Part shown: positions 55,482 through 63,573 of the stretch, piece after piece
Layout: each line of letters opens with the position of its first letter
Numbering within the stretch: position 1 is the first letter of the stretch
NCBI RefSeq assembly: GCF_050946515.1
Contig: NZ_JBMNUX010000003.1
Span: 124,001 to 188,000, forward strand
Length of the DNA: 64,000 nucleotides
Source of the DNA: Tractidigestivibacter sp050946515
GTDB taxonomy: Bacteria; Actinomycetota; Coriobacteriia; Coriobacteriales; Atopobiaceae
Reading direction: 5' to 3'
Notes under the pieces: model-generated
What the model was told of the DNA's origin: nothing
Database searches by the model: none
The model's input: the letters and a program-made list of their open reading frames with translations, nothing else
Position numbers and translations under genes: made by a program

Positions 55482-56684
55482 TTACGAAGGAATGTGCCCG
55501 CTCATGCGTAGCCGCAAGGCAAGGAGCGCGCACTCCTCTGTGTCCGAGAGATCGATGCCAGACACCTCTGAGATGCGTGACAGCCGGTAGTACAGCGTGT
55601 TTTTGTGGACGTGCAGCATCTCCGCGGCCTTGTTCACATTGCAGCCGCAGGAAAGGTAGGCTGCCAGGTCATCGACATGACTCGTGCCGTCGCGTTGGTC
55701 AATTTTCTGAAGAAGCTCGAGTTCGGGAAGAGAGAAGCATTGCTCGTAACCGGAGTTTCGGACGATTTCGCCAAGGTGGGAGAACATGACGCTGCGGTAG
55801 CGAACGATGCTGCCCGCGGATACGTCGACAAGGCGAAGCGCGGCATCTGCTTGGCAATAGGCGTCTCTCAAGGCGAGGAGGTCGCCGAACGACTCGCTGA
55901 CTCCTATGGCCAAGGGCTCGACATAGACACGTTTCTTGAGGGTGGCGATGATGCGCTCCGTGCCGGGGGCGGCGTTTACTACGTGGATGTTCTCGTCGTC
56001 CTGCTCGATCCCAAAGCTCCCGGCAAACGTGTTCAGCAGCTGTTGGCGGAGGTAGAAGGGCGAGATTCGTCCCTCGTTCTTCCGCGGACGCAGCACGAGC
56101 AAGATCATGCGTTCCGGAACCTTGAGGCCAGCCCGGCGAGCCATGAGGTTGCATTCCTCCGCATCGGTGAGGCTGCCGTCCAGCATCGAGCGCATCAGGT
56201 TCCAGTAGGGGACGGACTGGGAGCGGTTCGACCCGCGCATGCGCATGGAGTAGCTGACGATTTGCGCAATCGTTGGGAGAAGCTCGCGGTCCTCGTCGGT
56301 GAACTTGCGGTTCGTCTCGACGACTACGACGTGGCCCATCAGGTCGCTGTTGTATCGCACGCGTGCAGCGATGCATTTGCGGTTGGCCTTGGGGTACCAG
56401 CCTTCAACCGTCTTGTCGGAGTCATAGACGTGAGCGAGGTCGCCAGCCATGATTGCGTCATCGAGAACGGTGTCGGTGGCGTCGCCGAACAGGTCTTGGG
56501 GTTTGATGACGCGCCCATGGTCGCGGCATATGCAGAGCACGTTGAGGCCCATGTCGCTGACAAAGATTGGATTGCCGAGCACCTCGAATGCGGCGTCAAG
56601 CATGTGCTGGATGCCGGCTCCCGACAGCAGCGCCTCGAAGAGCGCGAGCTTCTTTTCTGACAGGTCTTTTGGCGTTTCTCCCAT
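55482..56684 (-). CDS. PucR/CdaR-family transcriptional regulator
   Basis: A 400-residue regulator with an N-terminal GAF-like sensor (HMLDAAFEVLGNPIFVSDMG) and a C-terminal PucR helix-turn-helix (NVNKAAEMLHVHKNTLYYRL). The ATG at 56684 follows GGGAGGAG. Such proteins activate catabolism of purines, sugar diacids or, in anaerobes, methoxylated aromatics and amino acids. Its position 112 bp upstream of the GcvT-like gene on the same strand suggests it controls that gene in response to its substrate. Confidence 0.85.
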   Translation of the reverse strand: MGETPKDLSEKKLALFEALLSGAGIQHMLDAAFEVLGNPIFVSDMGLNVLCICRDHGRVIKPQDLFGDATDTVLDDAIMAGDLAHVYDSDKTVEGWYPKANRKCIAARVRYNSDLMGHVVVVETNRKFTDEDRELLPTIAQIVSYSMRMRGSNRSQSVPYWNLMRSMLDGSLTDAEECNLMARRAGLKVPERMILLVLRPRKNEGRISPFYLRQQLLNTFAGSFGIEQDDENIHVVNAAPGTERIIATLKKRVYVEPLAIGVSESFGDLLALRDAYCQADAALRLVDVSAGSIVRYRSVMFSHLGEIVRNSGYEQCFSLPELELLQKIDQRDGTSHVDDLAAYLSCGCNVNKAAEMLHVHKNTLYYRLSRISEVSGIDLSDTEECALLALRLRMSGHIPS

Positions 56685-56881
56685 GGCGAGCTCCTCCCGA
56701 CCCAATCATCATATGACGGGTCGTGTGGCGCCGAGGGCTGTGGGAGACCTACTTTTTGCAGCCAGTTTTCCGCCGATTGGCATGCAAATTCTTGAGACTG
56801 ATTGACTGGCTCGCAATAATTTTATAGAAGACCGATTCTCGGAACTATGGCAATCGGTCCAGACTCAGCAAAGGGGGCATC

Positions 56882-57256
56882 ATGGACAAAGAACTTTTCG
56901 AGTTTACGAAAGCAAAGGTTGATGAGATGCTCGCTTCGACAGCGGCATCGCAGGCAACAAGAACAGCTGCGCTTGCTTGGAAAGACGTCGTCGCAAAGGG
57001 CGTCGATCTTGAGTCTGCAACCAACACCCTACTGGACGCGGTAAGTGCTCGCCAGACCACCATCGACGATGCCATTGCGTTCGCTCGATCCGACAAGGCC
57101 AAGAGGCTCTTTGGCGAGGAAGGCGCCGCCAAGATGCTGGACCATCAGCTGAAGCGCAAGGCTGCTGGCGCCCGGTTCTGCGATTGCGCCGCATGCAAGC
57201 CTTGCCATGAGCTACTCACCAAGTTTGGCCGCGAGACGCCAGACGTATACCTGTAG
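56882..57256 (+). CDS. Small helical protein with C-terminal Cys cluster
   Basis: A 124-residue protein, mostly alpha-helical and rich in Ala and Lys, ending in a Cys-rich motif CDCAACKPC near residues 99-107. Related proteins in Coriobacteriia are sometimes labelled as chaperone-like, which the sequence does not support. The four cysteines suggest metal or Fe-S binding. A bidirectional terminator follows. It may have its own promoter in the 197-bp gap. Confidence 0.7.
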   Translation: MDKELFEFTKAKVDEMLASTAASQATRTAALAWKDVVAKGVDLESATNTLLDAVSARQTTIDDAIAFARSDKAKRLFGEEGAAKMLDHQLKRKAAGARFCDCAACKPCHELLTKFGRETPDVYL

Positions 57257-57287
57257 CTTTGCTATCCCGCTATCCGCAATTGAAAGA

Positions 57288-57318
57288 AAGCCCGGTCAGA
57301 GCCTCTGACCGGGCTTTT
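57288..57318. terminator. Bidirectional intrinsic terminator
   Basis: AAAGCCCGGTCAGAG pairs with CTGACCGGGCTTTT around a short loop, with A-rich sequence before and T-rich after. It sits between convergent genes and can serve both. Confidence 0.9.
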
Positions 57319-57365
57319 ATGTGACGGCCTCTCGTGAATGAGCGGTGCTGGTGCGCAGCGCACTG

Positions 57366-57611
57366 CTACAGAGGGCAGCTTTCCGAAACGTTTCCGCGGT
57401 CGTTGCCGCTGAGCTCGTAGGTCTTTGTCGCCTTGAGCATGTTTAGCTCGGCAAGTTCCATCTCGCCCTCGATGTAGGGCTCGTAATACTTGTCGATGCC
57501 GCAGGCGTCCAACGTGCAGTCGCCGCAATCCTCGCCCCAGCTGAGCGCTTCGGTCACAATCTGGATGCGCTCTTCGCGTGTGGTGTCAGCAATGCGAGTG
57601 CTCTTTGCCAT
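57366..57611 (-). CDS. Small Cys-containing hypothetical protein
   Basis: An 81-residue protein with four cysteines: CGDC and then CG in GEDCGDCTLDACG, and one near the C-terminus (SESCPL). The acidic central part and spaced cysteines suggest metal or cluster binding. The ATG at 57611 is chosen because GAAAGG stands before it; another ATG lies two codons upstream. It is convergent with the Cys-cluster protein at 56882. No family is recognised. Confidence 0.6.
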   Translation of the reverse strand: MAKSTRIADTTREERIQIVTEALSWGEDCGDCTLDACGIDKYYEPYIEGEMELAELNMLKATKTYELSGNDRGNVSESCPL

Positions 57612-57670
57612 ACCCAATCGCGCCTTTCTACTACTCGGATTGGCTTTGTCGATAGATGTTACAGCCTAAA

Positions 57671-58555
57671 TTAGTACCACGAGATGCGCTCTGCTTGGGC
57701 GGACATGCGTTTCATCAAGCGAATGCCGGTTACGACCATCAAGACAAGCAAGGCAAAGAACAGCAGGCTGGACAGATCGCTGTCGATGCTTGCAAGCGTG
57801 TCATAGCTGCCGTGGCAGAATACCGGAACGAGGATGGCGCATGTCTGGTTGCCGGCGCGTTCGCCCGCGTTGCCCTTTGCATCTGCCAGCTTTGCCTTGC
57901 CATAGAAGCAGCCCATAAAGATGCCGAACATGCAGTGACCTGGTATTGCCGTGACCGCCCGAACAAAGGCGACGGAGATTCCGTAGTTAAAGACGTACAG
58001 AATGTTCTCGGCAATGGCAAAGCCAAGCCCGACGAACACTGCATAGACAATTCCGTCAAAGACGTAATCAAAATGAGGGTCTTTCCACGTGCGCCATCTC
58101 AGGAAGAAGAACTTGCAGCCCTCTTCTACCAGAGCAACGATGATGAAGTTCTCAAAGGCAAGCGTCTCTAGGTCGTTGGGCTCGCCGCCGCCTAGGAACA
58201 CCTCGGTTCCTAGCAGCTCAAGCAATACGGCGGGAAATGTCGAAAGCATGCCGCAAAGAAGAAGGCTCAGGAGGAGCCCTGCGGGCTCTTTTTCCATCGG
58301 GTCAAGCCTATAGACGTATACGAGAAGGATTACGGCAGGAAGCACTGCCAGCTGCAACATTAGCCTCACGAGCTTGCCCCAATTCTGTTGAGGTCGGATA
58401 TCTATGGGGCCCTTGGGGCCCAAGAGCGAAATTGCTCTGGGAGAATTGTAAGGCGCAAGGCGAAGAGGAGAGGGGACGGGTGCCAAATGCCGCAGTGGCT
58501 GGCTAGTGCTGGTTTTCATCGGAATTGCAGAAGCACCGGCGCTCTCAGAGGACAT
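57671..58555 (-). CDS. PrsW-family intramembrane metalloprotease
   Basis: A roughly 290-residue polytopic membrane protein of the PrsW/CAAX-protease type. The metal-binding motifs are EEGCK (residues EExxK), FDGIVYAVFVGLGFAIAEN, PGHCMFG and CHGSYD. PrsW clips anti-sigma factors or other membrane signals, but the target is not known here. The start is unsure: ATG at 58555 is listed, with ATG at 58519 or TTG at 58576 also possible; none has a strong ribosome site. It is divergent from the redox cluster across the long inverted repeat. Confidence 0.8.
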   Translation of the reverse strand: MSSESAGASAIPMKTSTSQPLRHLAPVPSPLRLAPYNSPRAISLLGPKGPIDIRPQQNWGKLVRLMLQLAVLPAVILLVYVYRLDPMEKEPAGLLLSLLLCGMLSTFPAVLLELLGTEVFLGGGEPNDLETLAFENFIIVALVEEGCKFFFLRWRTWKDPHFDYVFDGIVYAVFVGLGFAIAENILYVFNYGISVAFVRAVTAIPGHCMFGIFMGCFYGKAKLADAKGNAGERAGNQTCAILVPVFCHGSYDTLASIDSDLSSLLFFALLVLMVVTGIRLMKRMSAQAERISWY

Positions 58556-58594
58556 TTTGCAGCGCCTAGCCGGCAATTATTTCCGTGTTGAAAA

Positions 58595-58756
58595 GCAGCT
58601 GCAAGAATTCTTCGGTTGTAGGTCTTTTTCGAAGAGACGCCTTAGTATCACCGGCGAGGTGCCATTTATCTACCTGCGGATTCTTTGACGTGAGGGTTGT
58701 CGATACTTTTGGGGTCCGCTTGAAAAGACCTACAACCGAAGATTTCTTGCAGCTGC
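58595..58756. repeat. 162-bp element with 35-bp inverted arms
   Basis: Left arm 58595-58630 and right arm 58722-58756 are nearly perfect reverse complements over 35 bp, starting GCAGCTGCAAGAA and containing CTTCGGTTGTAGGTCTTTT. The match continues weakly inwards (AGTATC is conserved on both sides). The 91-bp centre holds TACCTGCGG (58671-58679), the complement of CCGCAGGTA. There is no coding frame. It lies in the divergent region between the PrsW gene and the flavodoxin. Confidence 0.9.
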
Positions 58757-58883
58757 CTTCGTGGACGCGCGCCGATTGGTCGCTTTCGGTCGCCTCGACA
58801 CAGGGGTTCTTGGAGTTCCGCGCGCTTGGAGTAGGCGATATTAGTCCGGCTTCAGAAGAGACCGGACGATATTTGGAGAAAAC

Positions 58884-58916
58884 CCTGCCTGGGCCATCTT
58901 TGATGGCCCAGGCAGG
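58884..58916. other. Perfect 15-bp hairpin before the redox cluster
   Basis: CCTGCCTGGGCCATC pairs exactly with GATGGCCCAGGCAGG around TTT. It is followed by purines, not T, so it is not a standard terminator. It may be a leader structure of the flavodoxin operon or part of the repeat region before it. Confidence 0.7.
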
Positions 58917-59067
58917 AGGCATGGGCGCAAGGCCATGCCGCGGGGGTTCGGATTCGGTAGAAAGGTATGCGCATGCGGTATAGCAACCTTCAAAGGACGA
59001 ATACCATGTTCCCTTGCGCTAGTGCCATGATTGTCTTGACAGATATAAGGACGGAAAGGGAGAAGCC

Positions 59068-59589
59068 GTGTCAAAGACAATCGTCGTATGGTTCTCGCAC
59101 CCTGGCGAGACATATCTATCAGGGGAAATACGCACAGTCGAGCGTGGCAACTGCGAGAAGCTCGCCGAAGCCATTGCTTCTGACCTTGGCGCTGACAGCT
59201 TCCGTATCCAAGAGGCGGACCCGTATCCTGAAGACTACCAGCAGTGCATAGCGAAGGCGAAAGCAGACAAGAATGCCAACTCCCGTCCTGCGCTTGCTGC
59301 TCCCGTCCCGGACCTTTCGCCCTATACCCACATGGTCCTCGTCTATCCCAACTGGTGGGGCACCATGCCCATGCCGGTTCGCAGCTTTCTCGACGCCGCT
59401 GACCTGAGAGACATCACGGTCGCGCCGCTTTGCTCAAACGAGGGCTCGGGCATGGGGAGCTCCGAGAGCGACTTGCACACGGCATATCCCAAGGCCCACT
59501 ACGTTCGCGGCCTATCCATTCTTGGTCACGATACCGATCGTTCGATTGACAAGGCAATTAGCTGGGCGCAGAAGAGCGTCGCTCGATAG
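59068..59589 (+). CDS. Flavodoxin-like protein, copy 1
   Basis: A 173-residue flavodoxin-family protein. The FMN-phosphate loop is altered (WFSHPGETYLSGEI), but the rest fits: EKLAEAIASDLGADSFRI and YPNWWGTMPMPVRSFLD. It probably binds FMN and acts as an electron carrier or small reductase. The start is GTG at 59068, 6 bases after GGGAGAA. It opens a five-gene run of redox-related genes. Confidence 0.85.
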   Translation: MSKTIVVWFSHPGETYLSGEIRTVERGNCEKLAEAIASDLGADSFRIQEADPYPEDYQQCIAKAKADKNANSRPALAAPVPDLSPYTHMVLVYPNWWGTMPMPVRSFLDAADLRDITVAPLCSNEGSGMGSSESDLHTAYPKAHYVRGLSILGHDTDRSIDKAISWAQKSVAR

Positions 59590-59604
59590 GAGAAAGGGTT
59601 CAAC

Positions 59605-60381
59605 ATGGCAAATATCAATCGCACCCAAGCCGCACAGGCCTATAGGGACCGCCTTTTTGCAGGAGCGGAGAGCCCTCTCGCATCGACAGATCCCGAACTC
59701 GTTGAAATCTGGGAGAACTTCGCTTTCGACGAGGTCGCCTCTCGTACTGACATTGACGAGCGCACGCGCTTTGTCTGCATCCTTGCCGCGCTCATGGGCT
59801 GCCAGGGCACGGATCTCTTCCGAGAGATGGTCCCCGCAGCGCTCAATGCGGGCGTAACGCCGGTTGAGCTCAAGGAAATCGTCTATCAGGGCGTTGACTA
59901 CCTGGGCATGGGTCGGGTGTATCCATTCGTGCGCATCGCTTCTGACGTGTTGGACGAGAAGTGCATCGACCAGCCCCTCGAGCCCCGCTCCACCACTACG
60001 CGCGAGACGCGCCTTGCCGCTGGCAGCCAAGCGCAGGTAGACATCTTCGGCGACGGCATGAAGGGCTTTGCCGAGTCCGGCCCTGCGGAGCGTCGCCACA
60101 TCAATCAGTGGCTTGCGGCCAACTGCTTCGGCGACTTCTACACCCGCAAGGGTCTTGACCTGCGCGAGCGCGAGCTCATCACCTTCTGCTTCATCGCCGC
60201 CCAGGGCGGATGCGAGCCCCAGCTCACGAGCCACGCGGGCGGCAACATGGCCATGGGAAACAGCCGCGCCTTCCTGATTGGCGTCGTCTCGCAGCTGGTG
60301 CCCTACCTTGGCTATCCGCGCTCGCTCAACGCTCTTACCTGCATCGATAACGCCGCTCGCAAGCGCGGAGAACTGGACTAG
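59605..60381 (+). CDS. Carboxymuconolactone decarboxylase-family protein
   Basis: A 258-residue protein with two AhpD/CMD-like repeats. The first covers DERTRFVCILAALMGCQG and AGVTPVELKEIVYQ, the second RERELITFCFIAAQGGCEPQ and GYPRSLNALTCIDNAA. Members act as decarboxylases, peroxidase partners or oxidoreductases. Neighbouring flavodoxins and a cupin, a combination common in anaerobes, suggest a redox or detoxification role. The ATG follows AGGAGAAAGG 15 bp after the flavodoxin gene. Confidence 0.87.
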   Translation: MANINRTQAAQAYRDRLFAGAESPLASTDPELVEIWENFAFDEVASRTDIDERTRFVCILAALMGCQGTDLFREMVPAALNAGVTPVELKEIVYQGVDYLGMGRVYPFVRIASDVLDEKCIDQPLEPRSTTTRETRLAAGSQAQVDIFGDGMKGFAESGPAERRHINQWLAANCFGDFYTRKGLDLRERELITFCFIAAQGGCEPQLTSHAGGNMAMGNSRAFLIGVVSQLVPYLGYPRSLNALTCIDNAARKRGELD

Positions 60382-60494
60382 CCAGCCAAGCTATGTGCTC
60401 TATGCATAGCAACCGACCTCATTGGCATGGTGCCAAGCTCTCCAGCAGAGGGAAGATTGTCCTGTAAGAAACGCTAACAGACCGGAGGGACTTC

Positions 60495-61688
60495 ATGTTC
60501 GATTCCAACCTCTCGTATTCCTTCAACGCCCCCACGCGCGTCATCTTTGGCCCTGGCAGCCTAAACAAGCTGCACGAGCAGCAGCTCCCTGGAAAGAAGG
60601 CGATGATTGTCATCTCGTCGGGCAAGTCAACGCGCGCGAACGGCTACCTCGATCGCACCGAGGCAGAGCTTGATGCCGCGGGCGTCGAGCACGTCGTCTT
60701 TGACGGGGTTGGCTCTAACCCCACCAAGGAGGCTGTCGAAGCCGGCGCTAAGGTCGCCCGCGAGAACGGCTGCGACTTTGTCGTCGCGCTGGGCGGAGGC
60801 TCGGTGCTTGATGCCGGTAAGGTAATGGCCATGTTCGCCCCGCAGCCGGGCGACGACCTCTGGGATTATGCTGGCGGCACAACTGGCAAGAACAAGCCCC
60901 TCGTGAATCCGTCGCTTCCCTGGATCGCCATTACCACGACCGCCGGAACTGGCTCTGAGGTTGACGCCGCGGGCGTTATCTCGAAGCTCGAGACCCACGA
61001 GAAAATCGGCGTGGGCGCGGCCGACCTCAATGCGAAGATCGCCATCGTTGACCCCGAGCTCATGCTCACCGTCCCTGCGAAGTTCACCGCTTACCAGGGC
61101 TTCGACGCCCTCTTCCACAGCCTCGAGGGCTACATCTCAAAGCCAGCCAACCTCTTCTCCGATATGGTGCAGCTCGCGGCAATCGAGAACATCTCGACCT
61201 GGCTGCCGCGCGCCGTGGCTGACGGCTCCGACCTCGAAGCCCGTGCGCACATGGCCTTCGCAAACACGATGAGCGGCTACTCGATGGTGACCTCCGCCTG
61301 CACCTCCGAGCACTCGATGGAGCACGCGATGAGCGCCTTCCATCCCGAGCTTCCTCACGGCGCCGGACTCACCATGATCAGCCTTGCCTACTTTGGCTAC
61401 TGGATCGACCGCCACGTCTGCGACAGCCGCTTTGTGGACATGGCGCGCGCCATGGGCAAGAAGGACGCCGAGAAGCCCGAGGACTTCCTCGAAGCCCTGC
61501 GCGGACTGCAGGAGGTCTGCGGCGTTGATGACCTGCGCATGAGCGACTACGGCTTCACGGGCACCCACGAGGAGGCTCTCGAGCTGGCTCGCACTGCTCG
61601 CTCGACGATGGGCGGCCTGTTCATGTGCGACCCGGATACGACCACTGACGAGGACATCGCCGGCATTTACGAGCGCTCGTTCAAGTAG
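60495..61688 (+). CDS. Iron-containing alcohol dehydrogenase
   Basis: A 397-residue group III alcohol dehydrogenase. The nucleotide motif is GGGSVLDAGK, with TTAGTGSEVDAAG near the active site and metal-binding His residues in FHSLEGY, CTSEHSMEHAMSAF and ELPHGAGL. It reduces an aldehyde or ketone with NAD(P)H, as in butanol dehydrogenase or lactaldehyde reductase. It shares the cluster with flavodoxins and a cupin and may clear a reactive aldehyde. GGAGGGA precedes the ATG. Confidence 0.92.
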   Translation: MFDSNLSYSFNAPTRVIFGPGSLNKLHEQQLPGKKAMIVISSGKSTRANGYLDRTEAELDAAGVEHVVFDGVGSNPTKEAVEAGAKVARENGCDFVVALGGGSVLDAGKVMAMFAPQPGDDLWDYAGGTTGKNKPLVNPSLPWIAITTTAGTGSEVDAAGVISKLETHEKIGVGAADLNAKIAIVDPELMLTVPAKFTAYQGFDALFHSLEGYISKPANLFSDMVQLAAIENISTWLPRAVADGSDLEARAHMAFANTMSGYSMVTSACTSEHSMEHAMSAFHPELPHGAGLTMISLAYFGYWIDRHVCDSRFVDMARAMGKKDAEKPEDFLEALRGLQEVCGVDDLRMSDYGFTGTHEEALELARTARSTMGGLFMCDPDTTTDEDIAGIYERSFK

Positions 61689-61697
61689 GGGGTTCGC

Positions 61698-62207
61698 GTG
61701 AAGACACTCGTTGCATATTTTACCTGGTCAAACGGCAATACCGAGAACATCGCGCGCCGGCTTGCCAAGGCCCTTGGCGCCGACCTCGAGCAGATTCGCA
61801 CCGTCGTGCCCTACGACGGAAGCTACGACGAGGTGGTCGAGCAGGGCAGGCGCGAAGTCAATCAGGGCTATGAGCCAGAGCTCAAGCCCCTTGAGCACGA
61901 CGTCTCCGACTACGACGTGATTTGCGTCGGCACTCCTACGTGGTGGTACACGATGGCGCCTGCCGTGAGCTCGTACTTCTCGGCAAATGACTGGACTGGC
62001 AAGGTTGTGGTCCCGTTTATGACAAATGGCGGCTGGCCGGGTACGGTGATCGACGACATGGAGTCGGCCGCCGAGGGAGCGGATATACTCGAGCCCATGG
62101 AAGTTCAGTTTGACTCGCAGGGCGGCTCGCACCAGAGGACTCCCGACCGCGAGGTTTCAGCCTGGATTGATCGCGTAAAAGCTGCTGTTGATAAAAGGAG
62201 AAACTAA
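61698..62207 (+). CDS. Flavodoxin-like protein, copy 2
   Basis: A 169-residue flavodoxin with a more normal FMN loop (YFTWSNGNTENIARRL) and the aromatic-rich GTPTWWYTMAPAVSSYF. It starts with GTG at 61698, 9 bp after the alcohol dehydrogenase gene. It is clearly related to the copy at 59068 but not nearly identical. The two may serve different partners within the cluster. Confidence 0.88.
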   Translation: MKTLVAYFTWSNGNTENIARRLAKALGADLEQIRTVVPYDGSYDEVVEQGRREVNQGYEPELKPLEHDVSDYDVICVGTPTWWYTMAPAVSSYFSANDWTGKVVVPFMTNGGWPGTVIDDMESAAEGADILEPMEVQFDSQGGSHQRTPDREVSAWIDRVKAAVDKRRN

Positions 62208-62208
62208 C

Positions 62209-62637
62209 ATGAGCAAGGACGACACCATCACGAGCAAGGATGGCCTCTCGAAGGACTTCCCGCTGGGCGAGGAGAACGTCAACTACGCCAAGTGGTTCAC
62301 CGGAACCAGCTACCTGGCCGGTCTTGGCGATCCGCAGCTGGGCACCTCGAACGTGACCTTTGAGCCGGGCTGCCGCAACTGGTGGCACATCCACCACAAG
62401 GGCGGCCAGGTGCTGATCTGCATCGCCGGTCGCGGCTGGTACCAGGAGGAGGGCAAGCCTGCCCAGGAGCTTCATCCCGGCGACGTCGTGAGCATTCCGC
62501 CCGAGGTCAAGCACTGGCACGGCGCTGCCAAGGACAGCTGGTTCCAGCACATCGCGCTTTCGGTGCCCGCGGAGGGCGCATCGGCCGAGTGGGTGGAGCC
62601 CGTCACTGACGAGCAGTACGCGTCGGTGGAGAAGTAG
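62209..62637 (+). CDS. Cupin-domain protein
   Basis: A 142-residue single-domain cupin with metal ligands in WWHIHHKGGQVLIC and SIPPEVKHWHGA. Such small cupins next to carboxymuconolactone decarboxylase-like genes are common and may be dioxygenase- or isomerase-like, or bind a small acid. The ATG at 62209 follows AAAAGGAG and comes just after the flavodoxin stop. It ends the five-gene cluster. Confidence 0.88.
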   Translation: MSKDDTITSKDGLSKDFPLGEENVNYAKWFTGTSYLAGLGDPQLGTSNVTFEPGCRNWWHIHHKGGQVLICIAGRGWYQEEGKPAQELHPGDVVSIPPEVKHWHGAAKDSWFQHIALSVPAEGASAEWVEPVTDEQYASVEK

Positions 62638-62735
62638 GCGCCAATAAGGCGCGTTTCGCCACCCCCTTACGCTGCGTTTACCATGCCGCGCCTCCTCTTC
62701 CCTAGACTCGGGGGAGAGGAGGCGTTTTTGAGTCC

Positions 62736-63329
62736 ATGGAAAAGTCGACACGGCAGGCACGGCATAGTGTGCGAAGGAAGATGCTGCTCTACATCTTTCT
62801 GGCGATTGTTACCCTTGGGATCATCTTTGGGGGAAGCTTCCTGGATCGGATCGCCTCGGTTGGCTATTCCGCGTTCTGGATTCAGCTGATTGCCTCCTCG
62901 CTTATCGGAGTCGCCTTTCTGGTGGGAGGCGTGATCATCATCGTTTACCTGATAAACAAGGGGACGCGTGGGGAGCTCCTCGAAGGCGACGAAGGGTCCC
63001 ACCAGGTGAAGGTCGTGCTCGCGATGGTCTGCCTCAGCTTGATGTGTCTGGCCATTGGGGCGATACTGATGCTCGCCTTCAACGACTACGTCCGTGACAT
63101 TCCCTACCTCAGCGACCCTATCGTGGCGGACCTGACGGACATCTCGACCGATACTGACGACAGCGGAGACAGCACCACCTATTACGTAAGAGGCGTTGAC
63201 GAGCAGGGGCAGCGCCTCTCCTTCAGCGTCTCAAGGGACGTGTGGGAGCACTACTCGAGCGGCGAGCATCCCCTGGTGACGGTTTCCTATCTGCCTAACA
63301 GCCACGTGGTCATCTCGATGCTGGAATAG
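62736..63329 (+). CDS. Hypothetical membrane protein
   Basis: A 197-residue protein. A basic N-terminus (STRQARHSVRRK) leads into three hydrophobic helices (about 18-35, 48-70 and 92-114). The soluble C-terminal part (SDPIVADLTDISTDTDDSGD and onwards) would be outside if the N-terminus is inside; it is acidic and beta-rich. No family is recognised. Its own promoter is likely in the 98-bp gap after the cupin gene. Confidence 0.65.
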   Translation: MEKSTRQARHSVRRKMLLYIFLAIVTLGIIFGGSFLDRIASVGYSAFWIQLIASSLIGVAFLVGGVIIIVYLINKGTRGELLEGDEGSHQVKVVLAMVCLSLMCLAIGAILMLAFNDYVRDIPYLSDPIVADLTDISTDTDDSGDSTTYYVRGVDEQGQRLSFSVSRDVWEHYSSGEHPLVTVSYLPNSHVVISMLE

Positions 63330-63573
63330 GCTGTGGTTAGCATGTGCTTGGGTGGCCTTCACGGCTTTCCCAGCGTCCCAGCCGTGATGGACTAATTCAT
63401 TTTCTTATGCACTATGGTCGGAAGGCGGGGCTGTCGCTAGCCCAAAGGGAACCGCAAGCCCGCATACCTGCTCCATGTGCGCGAAGTCGCCGCTCGCCGG
63501 ATTTCGCCGCGCTCGTGCAGGGAAAAACTATGTACCTTGTATCGGGTTCATTTTTTGCGAACGGAGGGCGCCG

